Shown here: one piece after another, positions 29,691-37,116 of the stretch | Numbering within the stretch: position 1 is the stretch's first letter | Layout of the letters: every line of letters starts with the position of its first letter | Origin: Flavobacterium sp. | GTDB lineage: Bacteria; Bacteroidota; Bacteroidia; Flavobacteriales; Flavobacteriaceae | Length of the DNA stretch: 37,116 bases | Assembly (NCBI RefSeq): GCF_028712645.1 | Contig: NZ_JAQTPQ010000004.1 | Coordinates: 1-37,116, forward strand | Direction: 5' to 3' | The notes under the pieces: model-generated | The model's input: the letters and a program-made list of their open reading frames with translations, nothing else | The model's database searches: none | Told to the model about the DNA's origin: nothing | Program-made: the position numbers and the translations under genes

Positions 29691-29917
29691 AAAAATAAAT
29701 AAAATTCCGAACTCAATGTTTGTGGCACATACTGACAGTTCGCTCCTCTGGAGCTTGTTTTGGGCGAGACTCACTTTTTCTACAAACAGTCTGTCCCGAT
29801 GGGACTGAAATAGCTCCGTTAGGAGTGAACTGTTTGTAGAAAACAGTAATTTTTGTTGAATAAAGCTCCGAAGGAGCGACCTGTTGATTATTCATAAAAT
29901 TTTATCGGACAACAATG
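29677..29917. mobile_element. MITE-like 241-bp non-coding element
   Basis: Terminal inverted repeats CATTGTTGT (29677-29685) / ACAACAATG (29909-29917), directly flanked by perfect 9-bp direct repeats ATTGGATAA (29668-29676 and 29918-29926); palindromic interior. Confidence 0.75.
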
Positions 29918-30104
29918 ATTGGATAAATAGTAATACTCTAAAAATAAACCCTTTGTTTTATTGCGCAATTTGCATATAAAAATACGCAGAACAAGTATTT
30001 AAAATCGAGAAGTTATGGTATTATTGCACAGTCTGATGGTGTATTCCTAATGAATAATTTGTGAAAAAAAAGTAATTTGTGGAAAACCATAAATTCAAAA
30101 AAAT

Positions 30105-31367
30105 ATGGAAAAAAATACTTCCCAACATAAAATTTATTACTCAATTATTGCACTGATAATGCTGATATTTTTTGTAATCTCATTTATTACTAATATCCTT
30201 AACTCTATCATAGTAGATGTTAAAACAAGTTTTGACCTGAGCTTGACACTTACTGGTTTGTTGCCATTCTCATTCTTTATTGCTTATGGTGTAATGTCAA
30301 TTCCTGCGGGATTTTTGTCCGAAAAATATAGTGATAAAAAATTATTAGCTGTTGCTTTCTTTGTAATGATGCTAGCGTCGTTACTTTTTGTTGTTTTCCC
30401 AGGGTATGCAGTCTTTAGCTTGACGCTTTTTAGTTTGGGATGTTGTATGGCGGTGCTGCAAGTAGTCATTAATCCAATGTTGCGAGTTGCGGGAGGTGAG
30501 GAACATTTTGCATTTAACTCCGTATTAGCACAAGTAGTTTTTGGTTTGGCCTCATTCGCCAGTCCTTATTTATATCAAAATTTGGGAGGCACGGTTACGA
30601 ATGATAATTATATAAGCAAGTTATTAAGAAGTTTAGTTCCCGAAAATCTGCCTTGGGCCTCTTTATATGTTGTTTTTTCCTTAATCTGTCTGGTGTTGTT
30701 TCTGGTTGTACTCTTAACTAAATATCCCGATTTTGAAAAGAATGAGGACGAAAGAGCCGGTGATTCAGGTTCTTATTGGAGTCTTTTGAAAAACAAATGG
30801 ACACTTCTTTTTTTCATTTCCATCTTTTGCTATACAGGAATAGAACAAGGAATAGGAAATTGGATTTCACAATTTTTAAAAGAATATCACGGCTTCGACG
30901 AAAAAATCATTGGCGCAAATACTGTAGCCTATTTTTGGGCAATGCTTACCATTGGTTGTTTATTAGGATTAGTCTTGTTGAAGATAATAGATAGTCGAAA
31001 GCTTTTAATAATAGCGTCAATTGCTGCAATCACGGCCTTGCTCTTTGCATTAAACGGAAGTGCAGAAGTCGCTTTGATTTGCTTTCCAATGGTTGGTTTT
31101 TTTATATCCGTTATGTGGTCGATCATTTTCTCTTTGGCCTTAAATTCTGTTAGCAGCCATCACGGCTCTTTATCCGGAATTTTATGTACTGGGATTGCTG
31201 GTGCTGCCATAATTCCTTTTATTGTGGGTTGGATAGGAGAATTGACAACACTAAAAATGGGGATGTTTTTCCTTTTAATTCCAATGGGTTTTGTTTTATC
31301 TATAGGATTTTGGGCGTCACCATTAGTAAATAATAAAACAATAAGTTTAAAAAAATCGGATTCATAA
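30105..31367 (+). CDS. MFS sugar transporter, FucP-like
   Basis: 12-TM MFS protein; FFVISFITNILNSIIVDVKTSFDLSLTLTGLLPFSFFIAYGVMSIPAGFLSEKYSDKK resembles FucP/sugar MFS N-terminus. Confidence 0.82.
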   Translation: MEKNTSQHKIYYSIIALIMLIFFVISFITNILNSIIVDVKTSFDLSLTLTGLLPFSFFIAYGVMSIPAGFLSEKYSDKKLLAVAFFVMMLASLLFVVFPGYAVFSLTLFSLGCCMAVLQVVINPMLRVAGGEEHFAFNSVLAQVVFGLASFASPYLYQNLGGTVTNDNYISKLLRSLVPENLPWASLYVVFSLICLVLFLVVLLTKYPDFEKNEDERAGDSGSYWSLLKNKWTLLFFISIFCYTGIEQGIGNWISQFLKEYHGFDEKIIGANTVAYFWAMLTIGCLLGLVLLKIIDSRKLLIIASIAAITALLFALNGSAEVALICFPMVGFFISVMWSIIFSLALNSVSSHHGSLSGILCTGIAGAAIIPFIVGWIGELTTLKMGMFFLLIPMGFVLSIGFWASPLVNNKTISLKKSDS

Positions 31368-31369
31368 TT

Positions 31370-32212
31370 ATGAATAGTATAGTATTAGGGATTGACATTG
31401 GAGGTACCGAATTAAAAATTGGAAGAGTTGAGAATGGTTTAATTGTAGAACAAATTTTTAGAACCGTTGATACAAAAGCGACAAAAGAGGAAACGCTTTC
31501 TTCTCTTTTTGAAGCAATAGATAGCACAATTAATTCAGAGGTAACTGCCATTGGAATTGGGGTTCCAGCAGTTGTTGATCCTGTTACTGGGATTGTATAT
31601 GATGTACAAAACATCCCTTCTTGGAAAGAAGTGGAACTGAAAGAACTAGTCGAGCAACGCTATAAGCTACCAGTTTTCATCAATAACGACGCTAACTGTT
31701 TTGCCTTGGGCGAAAAAATATATGGAAAAGGAAAGCATTATGAGAATTTCATAGGTCTTTCCATAGGAACTGGAATAGGAATGGGAATAATAATCAACGG
31801 ACGTTTATACAATGGCGTTCTTTGTGGTGCTGGTGAAATAGGTATGCTGAACTACAAAGATGGTATTATGGAAGATTATTCCAGCGGCCATTTCTTTACA
31901 TCTATTTACAAATCGAGTGCTAAGGAATTGAGTCAAAATGCTGCCGAAGGAAACGAAACTGCTCTAAAATCCTTCAATGAATTTGGATTCCATTTAGGCG
32001 AGTGTTTAAAAGCTATTTTATACACTTACGCGCCCGAAGCCATTATTTTAGGGGGTTCTATTAGTAAAGCATTTCCCTATTTCAAAAAAACAATGGAATT
32101 GTCTCTTCAATCATTTGCTTACCAAAAACAAATTCAGAATCTAAAAATAGAAACTTCAAACTATGAGGGAATTGCCATTTTGGGTGCTGCTTCTTTATGT
32201 TTACAGGAATAA
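31370..32212 (+). CDS. ROK family sugar kinase (glucokinase-like)
   Basis: IGIDIGGTELKIG phosphate motif, NNDANCFALGE, LSIGTGIGMGIIINGRLYNG. Confidence 0.9.
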   Translation: MNSIVLGIDIGGTELKIGRVENGLIVEQIFRTVDTKATKEETLSSLFEAIDSTINSEVTAIGIGVPAVVDPVTGIVYDVQNIPSWKEVELKELVEQRYKLPVFINNDANCFALGEKIYGKGKHYENFIGLSIGTGIGMGIIINGRLYNGVLCGAGEIGMLNYKDGIMEDYSSGHFFTSIYKSSAKELSQNAAEGNETALKSFNEFGFHLGECLKAILYTYAPEAIILGGSISKAFPYFKKTMELSLQSFAYQKQIQNLKIETSNYEGIAILGAASLCLQE

Positions 32213-32520
32213 AATAGTCACTTTTATAATAACAATTAACTTAACGTTATTTATTGCCAAAGAGAAAACAGTTCTTTAGGTTTTAAAGTAATGTACTGAG
32301 TTATTATATTTATAGTCTATTTATACTCCTGAAAACAACAAACTATTTTATTACTAAAACCATACTCTTCTTCTCAATCACTCTATAAAGTTAATGGCCA
32401 AATATGCAAATAAAAACCTAGCTTTATTTTCATCTACTTTTTGGTTTTTTGATTATAAATAAACCGTAAAATTTTAATTAATCTCATTCTAAATTAAGGT
32501 AAAAATCATACGGTTTTAAA

Positions 32521-32542
32521 AAGTATGATTTAAATCATACTT
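32521..32542. promoter_or_regulatory. 22-bp perfect palindrome AAGTATGATTTAAATCATACTT, possible operator
   Basis: Perfect dyad; half-site ATCATAC also at about 32505-32511. Confidence 0.4.
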
Positions 32543-32788
32543 TAAATATCAGATAAACGGTAATTTTATCGGATAAACAGCAAGTATTGTTCTTTTAATT
32601 CAGATTTGGTTAGTAAATATTACATACGCAATACTGAAGATAAATAGAATTTAAAAATTGTTACATATTATTAGTCAAAGCCCCTAGCTATGAAAAACTA
32701 TCCCCTTTTTTTTATATGTGCTTACTGTACTTATTGTGTAAATTTTATACATATCAAATTTCTGTCTAAACTTCGTCTTAAGCAATGA

Positions 32789-32827
32789 GGTAATTCAATT
32801 TGTAACATTGTGTTAGATTAAATTACC
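32789..32827. other. Imperfect inverted repeat / hairpin
   Basis: GGTAATTCAATTTGTAAC ... GTTAGATTAAATTACC. Confidence 0.4.
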
Positions 32828-32931
32828 GCCTCCCTCAGTTCCAAATAAAAACTACTTGTTCTAAATGAATGACTGCATTTTACGCACCATCATATTAGGA
32901 TGAGACAATACGAATTAACAAATAACAAATA

Positions 32932-33369
32932 ATGAAAAAAATTTATTTATTTCTGTTATGTGGTATTATATTCCACGTACAATCGCAAACATCAGCTAAT
33001 TCTAATTTTTCATCCCCAGATAAAGATCAGCTAATTCAAAAATGTTTAGTATTTCAACCTTTAGTAGATAAAATACCAGTCGAAGTTCAAGCAAGAATTT
33101 CGGATTATTATATTCTAAATCACGGAATGGAGATTACTTTTTCTCAAGTTCTTAAAGTGAATGGTAAGGGAGTTTCCTTTCTGACCAAAGGCGAATTAAC
33201 CCCCACAAAACCTTATTTTCTTTTCCACACATTGAATATTGAAAATGATAAGGCATTCGTTAGATATTATTTTATTTACACTAATAATGGAAAGGAAACT
33301 ACAATTCCTATAACTATAGATTTTGTAAAAATAAACTCAGTATGGCAAGTGTTTAATTATACCATTTAA
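32932..33369 (+). CDS. Small secreted hypothetical protein
   Basis: 145 aa with signal peptide MKKIYLFLLCGIIFHVQSQ. Confidence 0.75.
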   Translation: MKKIYLFLLCGIIFHVQSQTSANSNFSSPDKDQLIQKCLVFQPLVDKIPVEVQARISDYYILNHGMEITFSQVLKVNGKGVSFLTKGELTPTKPYFLFHTLNIENDKAFVRYYFIYTNNGKETTIPITIDFVKINSVWQVFNYTI

Positions 33370-33381
33370 AAGAAATAGATT

Positions 33382-36300
33382 ATGATACGAAAAATTACAT
33401 CAACCAATATTGTTTTAAAAATGATATTTGTTTTTTTGCTATTTTCTTTGCAAATAAACGCACAGTTTAAGATTTTAAATAACGGACAAAGAAGAATTGG
33501 AAACGGAGCAGAAAATTCAATAAACTCTTCCGGAAATATGCAACAACCGTTTTATTACAACAGTGCTTTAAGTACTTGGAGACAGTTAACTTATAGTACT
33601 TACCCATTAGATATTAGATGGGGAGTTGGCGGAGACGGCACCAATAATTGGAATATTAACGGAAGTATGCAAGATAACCCAATAGTGTCTAATCCTGTAT
33701 ATGACTACACAGGGTTTACAACTACAAATGCTGTCACTGGTGATGGTTATGGCGTCATTAAATTTTCTGGAAATATAACAATCAATTCTCAGTTATTTCT
33801 TTTAGAAAACACCTATACCCTTTTACAACCCGATGGGTTTTTTAGAATAAAAGTAAAAATCACTAATTTAAGCGGCACAACTGCTAGTAATGTTAGGCTT
33901 TGGGTGGGCACCCGTGACGATTGGGTTGGAGGTTCAGATGGACCAACTAAAGAGAGGGGTAATTTAGTTAATGGTGTATTTACATTAATACCAACTATGG
34001 CAACCCAAGCAAAAGCAATTAAGGTGTCTTCTGGAACAGAGGCTATTTTGTTTTTTAGTAATTCTCCTAGGGCATATTCAACTATAAATAGTTGCTGTTC
34101 CTTTACAAATGCTACAAACCAAGATCCCGCAACAAATACCATAACCCAAACAGGCGATGGTTCTTACGCTACGTATGTTCGATTTAATGATTTATTGTCA
34201 GGGCAAAGTGATGAACTAGATTGGTATTATGCTTCAGGAACATTAGTTGAAATTGCCGACATCATTCTTAAAGTAGCAGAAGCTGCATCTGCAGTAAGTA
34301 ATATTTCTTATACTTCGGCAGATTATTCTTATTCTGCTTCACAAACTGGAACGACAAGTTATCTTTTAGTTCCTGCTGGATCAACCGTGCCTACTGATGT
34401 GCAAATTGAAGCTGGAGTAAACTATTCTGGAGGCACCGTGATTTCTAGCAGCTCTATCCCTAGTGTTGCCAATGTGGCTCATATCTATAATTTTACAGGG
34501 CTTACCTATGATTCAAATTATAGTGTATATGCAGTTACAAAATTTTTTAACGGAGTTAGCAATGTATTCACTTCGGTACAGGCTACAAATTTTGCAACTC
34601 TTGCTAATGACTTACCTGTTGGTTCAGCAATTGCTAATCAAACAACTTGTATCAATGGTTCTATTAGCGACCTTTCTTTAAACATTACAGATGCATACCC
34701 TGGCGATAATACCTATACTGTTACCGGAAGTTCTTCTAATACTAGTTTAGTTCCTAACAGTAATATTGTTATTACAGGCACAGGTAGCTCAAGATCTATC
34801 GCTATAACACCAAGTGCCGGGATAAGCGGCACAAGTACTATTACAATTTTAATGACTGATAGTTTAGGGGCAATAGGAACACGAACCTTTAATGTGACTT
34901 TTAATGATATTATAGCACCAACAATTACAGCACCTTCAGCAGTTTCGGCAAACACAAATGTTGGTTGTACAGCTACAGGTGTTTCACTTGGAACTCCAGT
35001 AACAGCAGATAATTGCGCAGTGGTATCCGTAACAAACAATGCGCCTGTAGCTTTCCCAAAAGGAGTAAACACAGTTATATGGACTGTTACTGACATTGGA
35101 GGAAATACCGCAACCGCATCACAAATAGTAACTATTTTAGATGCACAAAATCCAACAATAGCAACATTGACAGCAATAAGTGTCAATGCTAGTGCTGGAG
35201 TTTGTAGCTATGACAGTTCACTATTAACCCCACCTACAACTGCAGATAATTGTAGTGTTGCAAGTGTGATAGCTTCTCCCGCAAGTTTAGTGCTAGGTGC
35301 AAATACCGTAACTTGGACAGTAACTGATAGTTCGGGATTAACAGCAACTTCTACGCAAACAGTAACCGTGGTAGATACCCAAAATCCAACAATTACAGCT
35401 CCTTCGGCCGTTTCTGCAACTACAAATTCAGGGTGTACTGCAACAGGTGTTTCACTTGGAACTCCAGTAACAGCTGATAATTGTACTGTTGCATCCGTTA
35501 CTAACAATGCTCCAATAGCTTTTCCTTTAGGAGCAACAACCGTAACTTGGACAGTAACAGATGGAGCAGGAAGAACTGCCACAGCGACCCAAACAGTAAC
35601 AGTAACAGACAATGTAAATCCAACGATTACAGCTCCTGCAACAGTAAATGCAACAACAAATTCAGGATGTACTGCAACAGGTGTTTCACTTGGAACTCCA
35701 GTAACAGCTGATAATTGTTCTGTTGCAAGTGTAACAAACAATCACGCATCAACCACCTATCCATTGGGAGTGACAACCGTAACTTGGACCGTAACTGATG
35801 GTTCAGGAAGAACAGCTACAGCTACTCAAACGGTAAATGTTACTGATAATGTGAACCCAACAATAACAGCTCCTGCTGACGTTTCTTCAGATGTAAATGG
35901 TTCTTGTGTGTCATCATCAGTAGTTTTAGGAACACCAGTAGCGACCGACAACTGTTCTGTTTCGAGTGTAACAAATGATGCGCCATCAACTTTCCCATTA
36001 GGTGTTACAACTGTAACTTGGACCGTAACTGATGGCAATGGTAATACCGCAACAGCGACACAATTAGTATCTGTCGGTGATGTGATTTATCCTATTGTCA
36101 AAACAAAAAATGCTACTGTTTATCTTAATGATTTAGGTCAAGCGTTAGTAACACCAGCAATGATAGATAATGGAACGACTGACAATTGCGATTTTTCACT
36201 TATCGTTTCGCCTAACAACTTCGTTTGTGGAAATGTGGGTGTAAATAATGTGATTCTTATAGCAACAGATGCTAGTGGAAACCAAACCATTAGACCTGCA

Positions 36301-37116
36301 TTTGTAACCGTTGTAGATAATCTACCACCTACAATAACAGCCCCAGCAGCGGTATCGGCTATAGCCAATGCCTCTTGTGGTGCAACAGGTGTTGTTTTAG
36401 GAACACCAATTACTGCCGATAATTGTTATATAGATACACCAGCGGTAAATAATGCTCCAGCTACTTTCCCACTAGGAGCTACAACAGTAACTTGGACGGT
36501 AACAGATCGTAATGGAAACAATGCAACGGCTTCACAAATTGTAACCGTAACAGATACTCAAAATCCAACCGTAGCTACATTAGACCCAATTAGTGTCAAT
36601 GCTGATGCTGGAGTTTGTACCTATGCAAGTTCTCAATTGACAGCACCAACAGCTACAGATAATTGCAGTATAGCAAGTGTTGTGTCTACCCCAGCTGTTT
36701 TAAGTTTAGGTGATAATACAGTAACTTGGACTGCAACTGATGGAAGTGGAAACACAGCAACCTCTACTCAAACCGTAACAGTTATTGACACTCAGAAACC
36801 AACAATTGCATTATCAAATGTTATAGTTTCAGCCAATGCTTCTTGTGAGGCAACAGGTGTAGATTTAGGAATTCCGGTTACAACTGACAATTGTTCTGTT
36901 GCAAGCACTTCAAATGATGCGCCAACTACTTTTCCTTTGGGAAATACAACTGTAACTTGGACTGTAGCTGATGGTAGCGGAAATACGGAAACTTCTACTC
37001 AAACAGTAACAGTTATTGATGCTCAAAATCCAACAATTGTTACATTAGTCCCAATTAGCGTAAATGCAGATGAAGCTGTTTGTACTTATGCAAGTTCACA
37101 ATTGACAGCTCCAGCA
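33382..37116 (+). CDS. Large secreted surface/adhesin-like protein with tandem HYR-like domains, truncated by window end
   Basis: Open frame from ATG 33382 (MIRKITSTNIVLKMIFVFLLFSLQINAQ) to the last base, at least 1245 codons; missing from the ORF track, apparently because no stop lies in the window; repeats such as NPTITAPSAVSATTNSGCTATGVSLGTPVTADNCTVASVTNNAPIAFPLGATTVTWTVTDGAGRTATATQTVTVTD. Confidence 0.92.
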   Translation, partial: MIRKITSTNIVLKMIFVFLLFSLQINAQFKILNNGQRRIGNGAENSINSSGNMQQPFYYNSALSTWRQLTYSTYPLDIRWGVGGDGTNNWNINGSMQDNPIVSNPVYDYTGFTTTNAVTGDGYGVIKFSGNITINSQLFLLENTYTLLQPDGFFRIKVKITNLSGTTASNVRLWVGTRDDWVGGSDGPTKERGNLVNGVFTLIPTMATQAKAIKVSSGTEAILFFSNSPRAYSTINSCCSFTNATNQDPATNTITQTGDGSYATYVRFNDLLSGQSDELDWYYASGTLVEIADIILKVAEAASAVSNISYTSADYSYSASQTGTTSYLLVPAGSTVPTDVQIEAGVNYSGGTVISSSSIPSVANVAHIYNFTGLTYDSNYSVYAVTKFFNGVSNVFTSVQATNFATLANDLPVGSAIANQTTCINGSISDLSLNITDAYPGDNTYTVTGSSSNTSLVPNSNIVITGTGSSRSIAITPSAGISGTSTITILMTDSLGAIGTRTFNVTFNDIIAPTITAPSAVSANTNVGCTATGVSLGTPVTADNCAVVSVTNNAPVAFPKGVNTVIWTVTDIGGNTATASQIVTILDAQNPTIATLTAISVNASAGVCSYDSSLLTPPTTADNCSVASVIASPASLVLGANTVTWTVTDSSGLTATSTQTVTVVDTQNPTITAPSAVSATTNSGCTATGVSLGTPVTADNCTVASVTNNAPIAFPLGATTVTWTVTDGAGRTATATQTVTVTDNVNPTITAPATVNATTNSGCTATGVSLGTPVTADNCSVASVTNNHASTTYPLGVTTVTWTVTDGSGRTATATQTVNVTDNVNPTITAPADVSSDVNGSCVSSSVVLGTPVATDNCSVSSVTNDAPSTFPLGVTTVTWTVTDGNGNTATATQLVSVGDVIYPIVKTKNATVYLNDLGQALVTPAMIDNGTTDNCDFSLIVSPNNFVCGNVGVNNVILIATDASGNQTIRPAFVTVVDNLPPTITAPAAVSAIANASCGATGVVLGTPITADNCYIDTPAVNNAPATFPLGATTVTWTVTDRNGNNATASQIVTVTDTQNPTVATLDPISVNADAGVCTYASSQLTAPTATDNCSIASVVSTPAVLSLGDNTVTWTATDGSGNTATSTQTVTVIDTQKPTIALSNVIVSANASCEATGVDLGIPVTTDNCSVASTSNDAPTTFPLGNTTVTWTVADGSGNTETSTQTVTVIDAQNPTIVTLVPISVNADEAVCTYASSQLTAPA
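34914..37116 (+). repeat. Tandem HYR-like domain array (nine full units plus a partial tenth, about 75-80 codons each)
   Basis: Recurrent C...DNC...FPLG.TTVTWTVTD..GNTATATQ.VTV.D pattern. Confidence 0.9.

Noticed and set aside
29445-29895. ORFs 29445-29633 and 29713-29895 as small proteins
   Set aside because: The first is an out-of-frame reading of the GntP relic; the second reads through the palindromic MITE-like element.
34713-36368. Several minus-strand ORFs (34713-35186, 35208-35741, 35826-36038, 36138-36368)
   Set aside because: They are antisense to the continuous HYR-repeat frame on the + strand; their repetitive V/T-rich sequences are mirror artefacts of the repeats.
34914-37116. 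CRISPR-like tandem repeats
   Set aside because: Repeats are protein-domain units of over 200 bp in an open frame, not short repeats with unique spacers.

Overview
AT-rich Bacteroidota (Flavobacterium-like) chromosomal window. Main content, left to right: a GNAT acetyltransferase; an outer-membrane beta-barrel receptor plus GLPGLI protein; a small hypothetical gene and a PaaE-like ferredoxin/flavin reductase; a PadR regulator, two paralogous membrane proteins and a DUF5687-like ABC permease with its ATPase; a SprE/PorW-like gliding/T9SS lipoprotein; bactofilin; and the F1Fo ATP synthase genes atpZ/I-like to atpG, without atpD or atpC. Next come a TonB-dependent receptor followed by a T9SS-exported protein with a nearly exact 1.28 kb internal duplication, a GH63-like glycosidase, a FucP-like sugar transporter, a ROK kinase, a small secreted protein, and the open-ended start of a giant HYR-repeat surface protein. 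The most notable unannotated signals are: (i) a 241-bp MITE-like element (9-bp terminal inverted repeats, perfect 9-bp target duplication) abutting a decayed GntP-type gluconate permease; (ii) two decayed copies of the ferredoxin-reductase 3' end flanking the receptor/GLPGLI pair; (iii) the in-frame near-identical duplication in the T9SS cargo; (iv) two near-perfect palindromes with compensatory changes exactly 12 nt upstream of two paralogous start codons; (v) hairpins at stoichiometry boundaries of the atp operon. All family names come from motif recognition by eye; no database search was run.
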